From contig JASDDO010000018.1 in assembly GCA_030015575.1 (NCBI GenBank), forward strand, positions 228,765,138-228,829,137: a stretch of DNA of 64,000 bases. The letters run 5' to 3'. Below are positions 20,998 through 33,479 of the stretch, one piece after another. The notes beneath the pieces are model-generated. The model had not been told where the DNA came from. It did not search any database and saw nothing but the letters and a program-made list of their open reading frames with translations. Position 1 is the first letter of the stretch. Each line of letters starts with the position of its first letter. The stretch is from Agapanthus africanus (lineage: Eukaryota > Streptophyta > Magnoliopsida > Asparagales > Amaryllidaceae). Made by a program: the position numbers and the translations under genes.

Positions 20998-22642
20998 GGG
21001 TTGATGATATCTGAGTAGATTCGACGTGTTCCGGTGAGTAGACTAAATATCTACCGGGGGATTTTGTATGGATGGCATAATACGCACGTAATTAGAAGTT
21101 TGGCTAATTATTTTCCTTTGCATTGTGTATATGTTTAAAACTAAAAACATCATCGTATGCATTCATATATATAAATTGCCATTGTCTAACACTTACTAGG
21201 ACACTGCACTAATTATCGATGTGTCATGTTGCACGCGCACATACCTACATGTTACACTACACCTCATCGGTATTGACATGTCACGTACCACTTAGAACCT
21301 GTTATGTCATATATGATTCACATCATACCATAAGCATCATTAATAGTAGTTGTTTTGCATTGATGTTATTATTGACACTTATCATGTTTCCCTTTCAATT
21401 GTTATTAATTGTAGCACAAGATATATTGGATTATGAGGATTTCTAGTTTTGAGTTTTATACACTATTAAGTTATATTCAGTGGTTCTTCATGATTGATGT
21501 GATATGTCCACCATGAGATATCGTTTTTATGATTTGGTTTTATTCCGGACCGAGTGGGGGAGCTATACGGTTGTGGATTTTTATGTTATCCGGACTGAGT
21601 GAGGGACTATACAGTCGGATTCATGGTGGACCCGGTCGAGACCGAGCGGCAAGAAAGCCGCATTACAGGCGGGGAGCCTAGCGATGATACTCGATACCGG
21701 AGATAGTTGGAAAACACGGTGGATATCTGGTGGATACTGACTGATGTTACTGATTGACAGGATCATTCGAGGAACGATGTCTGCTAAAGTAGAAGATTTG
21801 TGTCGATATTGGACACGGAAAAAATGAATCTTAAATTGGAAATGACCAATATTCAGAGATATTTGATGAGATTTCAGTATTGTGTTATACATTCATTTAA
21901 TACATATTCATGCATCAATGTGATACTATACATCATGCTTATCTTGTTTGCTTTTACCTTTATTTTGTCATGCTTTCAATATTAACCGTTAGATGTTAGT
22001 TTTGCTCATTGAGTTGGCAACTCACCCTGTTGTGCCTTAGTTCCTTGCAGGAGACGCGTAGACGATTAGCAGCAGTGCGGATCTACTTGTCAGCTTGTAT
22101 CACTTGTTTTGCTAGGTGGGTTAAATATACCGTGACCATCTATTTTGATATATGTATTTTGCATCTAGTATCACTCCATCAGACCCTGTATATTTGACTT
22201 AGAATGAAACATGCTTCTATATGTTTTGATTCGATTGAGTGAGATCGGCTAGTTGTGTTAGTTTATGCTTTCTTTACTTATGCTTATATTCTTCGCTTTG
22301 AGCGTCGTATTGTTATTGCGTGGGTTATATTTTTCCGCGGTGGATGTTGTTTTGCTCCCAATTAGGGACGCCACTTATGTAAACATTATATAACTACTTT
22401 TAATTATAATTAAAAGTGGAGGTGCTGTCGAAATTTTAAATGCAAGAAATCAGTTGTTTAAATTTCATTTCTTAAAAATCATTCAACATGCTACCTCATT
22501 CTTTTTACTTTAAAACTATAATTTTCTTAATTCCGCAAATAGGGTTTTGATCTTGGTTTTCGGGTTTACTCGGATTGTGTCGGTATCTTTAGATGACATA
22601 CAATCTAAGTGCCGGTCACGCACCAAATTTCGGTCCGTGACA
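20998..22642 (+). repeat. GyL-2 LTR fragment
   Basis: This 1645-bp piece matches the 3' two-thirds of the GyL LTR in diverged form: GGTGAGTAGACTAAATATCTACCGGGGG parallels 18380-18405 in two halves, and the end reads AAGTGCCGGTCACGC then GGTCCGTGACA. Its 5' part is presumably left of the window, because GyL-1 is inserted in it. Its right end interrupts CopB-1 at 22642/22643. Confidence 0.75.
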
Positions 22643-23971
22643 AATGTAAAACACGGATTCCACAGTCGTGATGAATAGCCAAACCAACATTCTTAGACCC
22701 CTACGAGAGCGGCAAGTAACCCTGCCAATTCTAGAGTTAGGAGACCCGGTCTTAACTCCTTGAGATGGTCTTCCACTGGACTCTAGAACCCGGTTACTTA
22801 TGCTCCCCGTCTTGGGTCTATCATAATGCGGAAAAGTAAATAATATACAACAGTGGTGACATCATACTCAAATCGAAAGTGCCCTAATAAAAAAATATTA
22901 CATACAGATTTTACATGAATGAAAATAAAAACGCTCATCGCACATAAAACCCCCGACTATTCTGTCACGACGATCCAATAAATCATATCAACAGCAACAC
23001 ATGATATCACTTATCATCAACATAAGCAAATATGCATATCCCTAAAACTTGTTGACATATAGCAACGAGATTGGGATACCCCACATATTACACTTACGGT
23101 CGCAGAAAAGAAAATAGAAAATTACAATAATTAGAATCCGCAATATCCTTAGACATCATAAACCCGGAATATCTCATATTCCGGATTTCATGCCTAACTT
23201 ATAAAACTTGCATTTTAGTCTCAAATTGAAAACTATTTTCAATTAGTTATCAGATAATTCAACAAGATTCCCGTCTTAGTGATCACGTACAATACGCAAT
23301 TGCGACGGAGTTTTGATACAAATCAAAACTTCATGGCAATCGATCAATTGAGACTAAACGGCTAGCTTTACAATATACTAACTATTTTTCATAAAACTAA
23401 TTAATCCGAATTCTAATAATTATATCACACATATCACAAAACTTGTAAAGTAATCGCGATATTAGAATTCCGCACGCAATTAGCAAACTTAACCAATTTT
23501 TCGAAGACTTGAAAAATTCGGTTAGCTAAAGTTCCAAAACCGTTCATTTTAAGCCAATTCGGGAGTCGAAACGAATTTGAAACCCGCCAGAATCTTTGCG
23601 GGGGCAAAGACCCCAAAATTAGCTATCAAATAGGGGGCCAAGTGTGGGTACCCCACCCCTAAGGCCACCACGAGGTGGCCAGGGGGTGAGGCAGACCCAA
23701 AACTGCCTAAGGTGGGGCAGTTTTGGGTCCCCACCGCTAAGACCACCTTGTGGTAGTCTTGGGGAGTGGGCCTAGCCATTCAGTCCCCTCCTGAGGTATC
23801 CCCGGGGTGCACACGCTCCACCCCATGGCTTCTCGGTTCAAACCGTGCGCCTACGGGATGTGCAAACAACTCAAAATATGAATTTTGAAAACTGTTTTTA
23901 TCGGTCGTTTGTGCTCGACAAAAACGGCGGATTTCTAACGCCAGTACAAGTTACCCTATTGTTCTAGCTTG
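22643..23971 (-). other. CopB-1 5' leader fragment, non-coding
   Basis: No ORF is supported. On the minus strand it carries the stem-loop cluster (23660-23762) and, at 22660-22830, a pair of ~100-bp blocks of the type GACCCAAGGAGGGGAGCAC...CTAGAATTGG shared by all copia copies here. Confidence 0.7.
23660..23762 (-). repeat. Stem-loop cluster downstream of the CopB-1 primer site
   Basis: Three inverted repeats follow one another: GGCCACC/GGTGGCC (23663-23680), CCCAAAACTGCC/GGCAGTTTTGGG (23696-23707 with 23716-23727, 12 of 12 paired), and an imperfect AAGACCACC/TGGTAGTCTT (23739-23760). They lie about 220-320 nt after the primer site in the sense direction. Confidence 0.8.
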
Positions 23972-23983
23972 GCTATGATACCA
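23972..23983 (-). promoter_or_regulatory. CopB-1 primer-binding site
   Basis: The minus strand reads TGGTATCATAGC right after the LTR end TTCA. It matches the initiator tRNA-Met site with one changed base. Confidence 0.78.
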
Positions 23984-26113
23984 TGAAGGTCGACCTTAGC
24001 ACCACCATGAGGTTCTAGAGGCATCAAGCATGCCAAATTTTAAATTTTATTAAGTGTTAAGTTAGACTAACAAGATCTTTACTAGATTATTAAGGTTTGC
24101 CTTTGTGATGTGATGAACTAAAGTGAAGAAAAGTGCACACAACCTTTGTAGTTCGAGCCCTTCTCATCAATAGCTCCATGTAGTAATCCTGCGACTCCAC
24201 TCGGCTCCACTTGAGGCTTTGGACGAGCTTCCTCCGATGAAATTCGTGCCGAAGATGATCCACACGAAGTCCCTCCAACTCAAGCTACCTCTACACTAAA
24301 CTCTTTAGTGTAGGAAACGCGCTACACTCGATCACTAGTCAAGTGTAGGATGGTGAAGTATGGGATGTTTAAAGCTCACAAGTTTGTGTTCAAGCATCAT
24401 GGTTCACATCACATGTGAGGGTTGAAGCTTGAACTATAGCAATTGAGGAAGAAGAAGAAGCTAGAGAGCAACAATGGGAGCAAAGCAAGAACATGGAGAA
24501 GTGTTGAGAATGAGCAAAGAATGAATGACAACTCTTGACCCCTACTCATTCAAGCATGGAATTTTGCAATATAAAATTGCAACTATGCTTGAATAGTGAG
24601 TCAAGGTGAATAAACAATGAATAACTCCCATGCTTGCAACTATGCTCTCAATTTACACCTCATTTCTATTTTTCCCAAAAATAGAAAATCAAGCCATGCT
24701 TCATTATTATATATATATATATATCATATATATTAATATATATATATATAATGAAGAATAATTAGTGAGCTAATGATATTAGTTAAGATATAATTATGTC
24801 ACATATAATATATATCACATTATTAAATCAACACTTGATTTAATAATCCGGTTATATCTCATATGACTAACTAATATCATTCATCTGTATATCACATTAT
24901 AAAATCAACACTTGATTTGACAATCTGGTTATATCACATATAATCGAACCGATAACAAATAACTGCCAGATTACAATACGGTATCACATACACGTATTTA
25001 ATCAGACCCACACACATATCATATATGTGTCCTACTTCGTTTAGCTTGAACTAGTGAACTTCTGTGTGGGACTCTAAAGACTCGTTAATACTCCAGCAGT
25101 AGGTGATGATCACATCAGTCACCTACAAGCCGTCAGCGGTACTAGCTTGACATAACGGCTACCCAGGTATTGAGCAATATGAAGATCAACAGCAATCTTG
25201 TCCATAATCTCCATGAATCCTATCAGTAACACTACCGTACAGTCCGGTCTCTTCGTCTGATATGTCGCATATCATATCTAGGGGTGGTAAACGCCAGACC
25301 CCAGTAACGTGATAAGTCATGCCGACGTCTGGTCTATAACGGTTTGAGAAACTACTGATAACACTTATAAGTAAATATCATAAGCAACCCTGGTCAGGGA
25401 CTTCTAGTTATAGCCAATCGAGCATAGTGCAACATCAACCCCTAATACCGGAAGAGACGAAACCCCTCCTATCGCTCGTTACCTCCATGCGACTCGAGAC
25501 TGTACCCAAAATCCACCTGTTTGCACGTCTCCTTTGAGCGTGATAGGGAGGAAATCAAAGAACGGTGGGACCCGCACAAGACTCTATGACGATCTCTGGT
25601 CTACAGACTAACTTGCACCAGTGTCACCAGAGGACTGCTATCTGACGATAGGTATACTACCATATAGGAGTCCTCGGCGAGTCCTGTTCGGCGTACTCAT
25701 TCTCCAATGAGCACCTGTGTACAATCTTTGATGTCACACACCAATGGTTGTAGGATCAACCATCACCCTCTAAGGGACAAGAAACGTACACACTAGTCTA
25801 CTTTGGAATATCGATGCCCTAGTCTAGATATTCCCCAGACTAGGAACTGATTAAAGGATGTACTTTTGGACCACCCTGGCCCCACTAGTATGATCTCATC
25901 ATAATCCTAGTAGTCAAGTACATATCCTAAGGGCTTTATCAATATGTGAGAGCAAGACAGTAAAGAATACCAGTCAACATATTAAGATAAAGAGTAACCA
26001 GATAGCATGCTATCATGTCGAGCAAGAAAGTCCTCTATATATATGTCCAAGCATCTACTATAATATACATCACATGTACAATAATGGCCTCTAGGGCATA
26101 CATATTCCTAACA
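23984..26113 (-). repeat. CopB-1 5' LTR
   Basis: The LTR is 2130 bp. In sense orientation it starts TGTTAGGAATATGTATGCCC and ends CCTTCA. Its start matches CopB-2 (26494), CopB-3 (56940) and CopB-4 (62672). An AT microsatellite lies at 24708-24750. ORF 24090-24278 is not supported as a gene. Confidence 0.85.
24708..24750. repeat. AT microsatellite
   Basis: An almost pure (AT)n run with two interruptions lies inside the CopB-1 LTR. Confidence 0.9.
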
Positions 26114-26367
26114 GGGAAGTGCTGCCCGAAATTTCAAGGACGAAAAATGTTTTCAACTATAGTGTAATCCATTTGCATTTTCATGTTTCATTCCTTATGC
26201 ATTTAAAGAAAAACTTGATTTCATTATACCATTTTTTCAAAAACCGCACCTCTACTATTTTCCGCAAAAGTTTTAGATTTCTGGATTTCAGCTTACTTGA
26301 ATTACGTTACGGCTTTAGATGTTGTGTGATTTAAGTGCCGGTCACGGGCTAAATTCCGGGTCGTGAC
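26114..26367 (+). repeat. GyL-3 LTR end fragment
   Basis: This matches 1-265 and 20745-20997 throughout and ends ATTCCGGGTCGTGACA. No primer-binding site follows, so it is the end of a 3' LTR or a solo LTR. Its left side is cut by CopB-1. Confidence 0.85.
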
Positions 26368-26493
26368 AGTAGGAACTCTCGGATGGATCATCTTCGACTT
26401 GAGGAAGCCGACGCGGAGGCACGATCCATACACACTCCAAGGAGCTCATAAAGAGGAGGAGGACAGCAAGAACAAGAAGGACTAGTAACTTTA
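26368..26493. other. Unassigned 126 bp between GyL-3 and CopB-2
   Basis: This short stretch flanks GyL-3 and precedes the CopB-2 LTR start. The motif GATCATCTTCG followed by AAGCCGACG resembles 58857-58888 in the CopB-3 LTR, so it may be a fragment of another CopB LTR. A frame starting RMDHLRLEEADAEA is open for about 40 codons only. Confidence 0.4.
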
Positions 26494-27545
26494 TGTTAGG
26501 AATATGTATGCCCTAGAAGCTATTATTGTACATGTGATGTATATTATAGTGGATGCTTGGACATATATATAGTGGACTTTCTTACTCGACGTGATAGTAT
26601 GCTATCTGGTTACTCATTATCTGAACATGTTGACCGGTATTCTTTACTGTCTTGCTCTCACATGTTGATGAAGCCCTTAGGATATGTACTTGACTACCAG
26701 AATTATGATGAGATCATACTAGTGGGGCCAGGGTAGTCTACAAGTACATCATTTAATCTGTTCCTAGTTGTAGGAATATCGAGACTACGGCATCGATATT
26801 CCAGTGTAGACTGGTATGTACGTTTCTTGTCCCTTAGAGGGCGATGGTTGATCCCACAACCATTGGTGTGTGACATCAAAGATTGTACACAGGTGCTCAT
26901 TGGAGAATGGGTACACCGAACAAGACTCGCCGAGGACTCCTATGTGGTAGTATACCTATCGTCAGATAGCAGTCCTCTGGTGACACTGGTACAGGTTAGT
27001 ATGTAGACACGAGATCGTCATAGAGTCTTGTATGTCTCCCACTGTGCTTTGATTTCCTCCTTACCATGGCTCAAAGGAGTCGTGCAAACAGGTGGATTTT
27101 GGGTAGAGTCCTGAGTCGCATGGAAGCAATGAGCGAAAGTAGGGGTTTCGTCTCTCCCGGTATTTTGATGTTGCGCTATGCTCGATTAGCTATAACTGGA
27201 AGTTCCTGGACATGGCTGCTGCTGAGATTTATTGATAAGAGTTATCAGTAGATTCTCAAACCGTTATAGGCCAGAAATCGGCATGACTTACCACATTACT
27301 GGGGCCTGACGTTTACCACCCCTAGACATGATATGCGACATATCAGATGAAGAGACCGGACTGTATGGTAGTGTTACTGATAACCTTCATGGAGAGTATA
27401 GACGAGCTTGCTTGTTGATCTTCATATCGCTCAATACCCGGTTAGCCGTTACCTCCAGCTAGTGCTGCTGACGGCTTGTGGGTGACTGATGTGATCATTA
27501 CCTACTGCTAACGTATTGACGGGTCTTTAGAGTCCCATACAGAAG
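26494..27545 (+). repeat. CopB-2 LTR fragment, 5' half
   Basis: It starts TGTTAGGAATATGTATGCCC and follows the CopB-3 LTR to the phrase GGGTCTTTAGAGTCC (compare 57965-57980). It is cut at 27545 by GyL-4. The remainder is not in the window. Confidence 0.85.
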
Positions 27546-28344
27546 TGTCACGACCCGAAATATTAGCTCGTGACCAGCACTTAAATCACGCAACGTCTAA
27601 AGGCGTAAAGTAATTCAAGTAAGCTGAAGGCCAGAAATCTAAACCTTTTTAAGAAAATAAAGGAGGTGAAGTTTTGAAATATAAGTATAATGAAATCAAG
27701 TTTTCTCAATGCATAGAAAAGGAACATAAAAATGCACATGAAATTTACAAGTTTGAAAACATGTTTCGCCGTTTTAAAAATTTGGGCAGCACCTCCTTTG
27801 TATATTTTGATCCAAAACCATAATACAAGATGATAATAAAGGCATCCCCAAGCGGGAGCTAGCTCTTCGCTAACCGGAAGATCACAATCATGCAAGACAA
27901 TATAAATAAATATACGATGCCCAACGGCGAAGTTCACCACAAAAGATAAATAAATAAACAAGACATCAAAGCACAAGTAACGGAAAACCCCTCGTTCTAA
28001 GTCTCACAACCACAATCCCACTAAGTCTCATTACTTATACAATTTATTAATTATGATTGATGGAGTTGACTAGATACAGTATGAAATATAAATATAAGAG
28101 TGGGTACGATACAAATGTCCCACCTACCAATGCAAAACACCCGAATGCAACTGTGTGCCAGCGAAGCCGCTATTGATCCAAGCAGTCAACCTGCAAGAAC
28201 TGTGGCATAACGGGGTTGAGTTGCCAACTCGTGAATAGAAATAAATCAACAAGTAGAAATCGAATAAATAACGACTCCTAGGTCAACTATATCATAAAGG
28301 TAATACTATGATATCTAGGGTGACCGGGTCGTATATGTGCCAAC

Positions 28345-28530
28345 ACTAATACCAATGTCAATCATCATGTGGATATCATCCAACAATATAATCAATGTAT
28401 GTATATGGATCTCATCCAACCATATAATCAAGGTATGTATGCATGTGGATATCGTCCAACCATATAATTAAGGTATGTATGCATGTGGATCTCGTCCAAC
28501 CATATTATCAAGGTATGTATGCACGTAAAT
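28345..28530. repeat. ~40-bp tandem repeats in GyL-4
   Basis: Four to five copies of a unit containing GTGGATATCGTCCAACCATA and AAGGTATGTATG lie head to tail. The matching place in GyL-1 (about 20090-20130) has only one copy, so the array expanded in this copy. Confidence 0.8.
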
Positions 28531-28876
28531 ATCATAAAAGAGTGTGCATGAAAGTATGAGAATATAAATCAACCGCGTCCCTCGCGATACATCAAAATCA
28601 TGGAACCTTGGTGTCCAACATTAACAACCGAAAACATCATGAAACCCGTGTCCAGCATCGACAAGTAATTCCTCATATATCGGGCTCCGTCAATCCGGAT
28701 CGGCCCACGGGCTCCGTCAGTCCGGATCGGCCCATATCATCTCTCGACTCCGGTCGGTATCCTCCGGATATCCGCCGAGCCCAACCAATCACCGGCAGGT
28801 AGTGGTCCCTCTGCCAGGCTCACCGTCTACTACACAGCAAATCCATTCTCACCCCGGGGTACCATTCCGGGTCCAC

Positions 28877-28881
28877 CATGT
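28877..28881. repeat. Target site duplication of CopA-1, left copy
   Basis: The bases catgt precede the LTR start and recur at 48178-48182 after the far LTR. Confidence 0.88.
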
Positions 28882-30892
28882 TGTAAGTCTACGGTAGTGC
28901 CCTGGCCGTCTGTCCGAGGCCATAATGCGGAAACGAAAACTTTTTTCAAACTAGAAACCGGCGCTATCATATACTTTAAACCCGGATCGAACCATTAACG
29001 CTAAACTAGCAACTACAGAAAGGGTTGGAAAGCTATACCAATCGATCCGTGTCCTTCGGTCTTTGGCCACCATCCCAAGCTCCTCGCGGCATATACGGTC
29101 TCAATCTCCTCGTCGGAAAGGGCACCACATCTTCGAGTCTTTTTACGGGCTCCCGTTTCATCCGAAGCAACTCGGGCACGAAGTTCACTAGCCGACGTGT
29201 CCAAGGTGAAGTAGAGAATGTTGTGACAACTTTGTCTCTTGCATCCATTGCATGGATGGAGGTTGAAGATGAAGTCATCAATGGAGCTTGTGAGCTAGAG
29301 GAAGAAGAAGAAGAAGAAGCTTTCTTTTTCTTTTGTTGTATGATAAAAATGAGAGCAAGAATGAATAATACAAGAGCAAACCCAAAGGGATATGGCTGCC
29401 CTTCTCCCTCTTCCTTTCATTTCAACTCACCAATCCATCACCAAATGTGACATATGCACAATAAAAGAGACCATGAGTCACTAGGTTTTCATGTGTCACA
29501 ATTAATGCACCTCATGATGATATCTAGCTCACAATTTTCATTTGTAAACATTAACCCAAATGTTTACAACAATAAAAAGATACGGCAACATCTAAATTAA
29601 ACTCGTGACGGATCACAAGGATACCCCTTACCTGTATATACATACCTGCATCCGCATTCCGACTGAACGCGAATACGATGAGACTAAAGTAATCCAACAA
29701 ATCTAATACTAGGATCCGGCTTAAACCAAAGCCCACTAGTATGATCCGCCCGATCATGATCCGTGCACTACTGCACCTATAAGATCGAACCCTGCCATAT
29801 ATCATACGGCCTCTAAAATGTTTCGCCCGAAACTTGAAAACTGTCTGTGGGGACTCTAAAGACTCGTCAATACTTTGGCTGTAGATTTAAGAACTAGCAC
29901 GTCAGAGGTACTAGCTGTACGCAACGGGCTGCTAGGTATTGACCAAAAGGGAGGTCGATGAGCGAACTCATCCTGACACCCTACTGAGCCTGTCAGTGAC
30001 AATATCCGTTCAGTCCGGTCCGTTCGTCTATGAGCATCGCATGGCGGGCCAAGGGGGTTGGTAAAAGTCAGACCCCCAAACGCGGTACAAGTCATGTCGG
30101 AGTGTAGCCCAGAACACCCTGAGATACTACTGGAATACCTACCGGTAAATCTCCTGCCTTGGCTAAGGACTTCGTATAATGGCTCTCCTAGACATAGCGC
30201 GATCTCACCCCCAATACCGGGAGAGACAAAACCCCTGCCGATCGGCTCACTGCCTCTATATGGCTCGGGACTGTACCCAACTAAAACCTGTTTGCACGAC
30301 TCCTTTGAGCCGTGGTAGGGTAGTAATCAAAGCACAGTGGGAACTCACACGAGACAAATGACGATCTCAGGTCGATGAACTAACCTGTACACATGTCACC
30401 AGGGAACTGCTATCTGACGTCAGGTATAATACCAACTAACATGCTCCCGGCGAGTCCTGTCCGGTGTACTCATAACCCAATGAGCAACTTTATACATCTT
30501 AGGTGAACCAACTAATACCAATGGTTTGTGAGACCGGCAACCGTCCCTCGTCGGGGTCTCGACTGTATACACTAGTCTACTAATGGAGTATCGATGCCCA
30601 GTCTCGAAACTCCTACGACTAGGGACCACTTTAAGGATGAGCTTATAGACCCCAGCTCCCACATATATGATAGCCATCATACTGCTGGCCGTCAAGCAAG
30701 TATCCTAAGGGCTCTATCAACGTGTAATAGTGACCTGTAAGGTCACCTAATGCTGTACACGATGATAAAGATAAGCCAGATAGCATAATATCATCTTGAG
30801 TAAGATTGTCCTACCGGTATAGGTCCTCCCTCAATCATTTAAATCGCATGCCTGTGATCCAATAATTGACTCTGAGGGCACTATATCCAACA
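28882..30892 (-). repeat. CopA-1 3' LTR
   Basis: The 2011-bp LTR starts (sense) TGTTGGATATAGTGCCC and ends GTAGACTTACA. It pairs with the split 5' LTR (36629-37636 plus 47179-48177, 2007 bp). It contains a short ORF near 29033-29278 described separately. Confidence 0.9.
29033..29278 (-). other. Short ORF inside the CopA-1 LTR
   Basis: From the ATG at 29276-29278 the sense strand encodes a start of the type STSIHAMDARDKVVTT. After residue ~20 it is one base out of register with the CopA-3 version, while the frame with WWPKTEGHGSIGIAF continues at 29013-29204. The same ATG and N-terminus are present at 37023-37025 in the other LTR and at 51629 in CopA-3. I recognise no family, and whether it is translated is unknown. 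Confidence 0.35.
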
Positions 30893-30903
30893 ATCTCCCA
30901 CTT
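30893..30903 (-). promoter_or_regulatory. CopA-1 polypurine tract
   Basis: In sense orientation AAGTGGGAGAT abuts the 3' LTR, a phrase common to plant copia elements. Confidence 0.85.
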
Positions 30904-31049
30904 GCACTCAAGGCTAATTATTGCGATATCGCATACTGACAGCCCGTGTGATATCAAACACCCAACTCCTCTACTAATCAGTCTCACAAAGCCCGTTTGT
31001 GAAACTATTGTGTTCGAGGAATAGCCTCAGTGAGTGGATCCGCTCTGAA

Positions 31050-32060
31050 GTTTTTTTTCAATGTCTCTCTTTATCTCAAGTTCGCGGAGAAAGCCATCTC
31101 CCGAAATGAGCAATACCTGTCTTAGAATATGTTTGGATATCTCATGGGACCTAGTTCATAAATGAACTCCAAATCCAAACTTCTTAGACTGTATCGTCAA
31201 CTGAACTTAATCAGTATCCTGCGCTATGCCTCCCTCAGTACCCGCTTGGACCACCTGTCCAAAATACTGCCCCTCGTCAGAGGGAAAACAATAACTCTGA
31301 CAGTCACTCTGTCATCCAGACCACCTTGGAAGCCTGGAATGATAACCGTCTCCTAAAAGAGGTTGTTGTTTTCATATCCCTAGAACATCCAGTTATGTTC
31401 TAAAACAGCTTCCGAACGTTTCTCCAGGATAGGATCAAGATCAACATACTGCATCTCGTACAAAAACAATATCTGGTGTGGAACTTGACATCTCATGATT
31501 GACTCAATTGCCTAAGCAAGCGATCTGCCAATCATGCACATCCCTCTCCCCTTTAGACTGTAAGACAGCTTTAGAGAGGGTGACTCCATCACTTGCAGGT
31601 ACACTACCGTGCCTGGAGTCGTCCATTCTAAAACACCTTTAGAATGCTGTCTAACTACCCAGATTGGGAAACTACCCAAATCTAGATCTAAAACAATAGA
31701 TCTAGTAACCAGAATGTCAGATATTATATCTATATCCTTTATGCGGAGAAACCACTGTCTGAGAACCAAAATATAACCGATCGTAGTATAGGAATTTCAC
31801 TCCCTACGCCGTGTATGTCATCCAAATACCAGGACATCACACCCTACTACCTTCTTAATAGATCCATCCCCTATTCTGATGAAGTCGGACCTATGACTGT
31901 CACATCAGAAATAGATGATCTATCTTCACTATATCTGTTTTAGTCTATAAATAGACATAAGCTACTTTTCCACTATGCTTTCGCTGCTCCCACTGACTAC
32001 GACAACCCTCTGGCAAAGTCACATATACGTGCACTTCTGAAGCCAGTTCAGAACGATGCT
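31050..32060 (-). pseudogene. CopA-1 pol relic: RT and RNase H
   Basis: On the minus strand three copia signatures survive in different frames. SEVHVYVTLPEG (about 32006-32040) matches the RT stretch EEVYMTLPEGF. WYLDDIHGVGSEIPILR (around the YLDD codons 31817-31828) matches the RT active-site box YVDD(I/M). RSHEISKHILRQ (31117-31152) matches the RNase H motif RSHQRSKHILR. Stops and shifts separate them, so no protein can be made. In a working element this would be the polymerase and RNase H that copy the RNA into cDNA. Confidence 0.8.
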
Positions 32061-33479
32061 ATATTTATCCTCCGGCCGGGTCTCATAGCCTGGAACAACA
32101 GTTGTGTCAAGTCTGGGTAAACAAGAACCTCCCTGTCACTGTCCTTGAGGCTACCAGAGTACCTCTTGGGTGCCTGAGGTTACCCACCATATCTGCGGAG
32201 TGGCCAATGGAATGTTAATCCAGATTGAATCTTTAGGTAATTATCAAATTTTCAGTAACCGTTGGCGGTTCTTGAATCACTTCCAGGTCTACCATATTCC
32301 GACTATTGTTTTTCTGAAAAAGTCTATTTTACTAAAACTATGGCGAGTCAAGAATAATATCACTATTGATCTTCCAGATGGTAGAAAGTCAACCCTCGTC
32401 ATAACCCGGGTCAACCCACAAACTGCCATTACAGAAACGTACCTTGAGTTATCCAGAGTATGATTTTAAGCATAAGCCGGAAAACTCCCCGTACCTTAAC
32501 AATATTAAGATATGAACTATTCTATATCCAATATAGAAACAGAGGCACTGATTTAATTGGAACCAGATTCAAATCATGTAGCTGTCTCCAGTGCATGTCA
32601 ACTAAATGGAGAGAGGCCGATCAACATTACTCAACATAGGAGTGCTTTCGATTATGAGTAACCTGAAAGAGAAGCAAGTTCTCTTAATCATTACTATTAA
32701 CTGAATAACAAACACAAGTATCTACATCTTCGATCACCATGAAGAATCCTGATACTTACAATGCCTGGTTCTCTACTTTATTCTTATACCTATAACTTTT
32801 CAAAACTTAGACCTTGCATTTCTATAAAACACATGTCTAAGAACCAGAGAAGTCACAAGTAAACAGAATATAGTACGAGTACCAACCCCTCTGTCCTCAT
32901 GGACACTGGACAACATACAATACTCTGTATAAGTCCCCTGAGTCTAATAACTCAATTCCCGTGTGTTGTAGGTTGACAACTGTACTTAAGGTTAAGAAGA
33001 ATTGCACTGCTGTTTAATGCTCCTTACCTAACCATCCATTAATATAGGTAAATATCATAGACATAATTTTAAAAAGCTATATCTCACTTTATAAAAATAA
33101 ACGTACAGATATATCAATTTGAAATTGGAGCATAACAACGGATATTCAAAACCAAATATTTGCCGTCCGACAAACAACCCAGGCAATTTCCTCAAATATC
33201 ACCAATTACAACGAATCCCGATATAATGAGGATGATCACCTAATTCCCAATAACTTACTCCCACTCATCATCTGTTGAACCATACAGATGTGAGAATTAA
33301 ACCTGGTAAATACATATCCTGGAGCAAGGGCTAATTGGGAAATCAGTTTTCTTTTAACAATACACAGTGAAACTGAAACATATAAATGTTTCGAAGGGGT
33401 ATCCGGGTATTCCTAGTAATGCCTCTTCCATTATCAGATTCACAACAGTAACCGTATATTTCTTTGCCATCTCTCCAAA
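32061..33479 (-). other. CopA-1 internal region, decayed, no ORF
   Basis: This aligns with 42790-43900 in CopA-2 and 55200-56560 in CopA-3, so it belongs to the element. It probably once encoded integrase or the front of RT by position. I see no integrase motif and no usable frame. Confidence 0.6.

Larger units (their letters stand above)
22643..26113 (-). mobile_element. CopB-1, truncated Ty1/copia-like element
   Basis: Read on the minus strand it has a 5' LTR (23984-26113), a primer-binding site, and about 1.3 kb of leader that ends where GyL-2 begins. The leader matches CopB-3 (59157-60640), for example the block ending in the complement of GGAATCCGTGTTTTA. No coding sequence is left in the window. 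It is inserted into GyL-3. Confidence 0.82.
27546..28881 (-). repeat. GyL-4 LTR, first segment (minus)
   Basis: The complement of this stretch matches the last ~1.3 kb of the GyL-1 LTR. It begins TGTCACGACCCG, the reverse of the family's LTR end. It is cut at 28881 by CopA-1 and resumes at 48178. Confidence 0.85.

Noticed and set aside
30420..30695. 91-codon ORF recurring at 47705-47980, and partly at 50296-50499 and 62738-62998
   Set aside because: It coincides with a well-conserved LTR stretch. The two CopA-1 copies are LTR twins, and the similarity is at nucleotide level with frames broken elsewhere.
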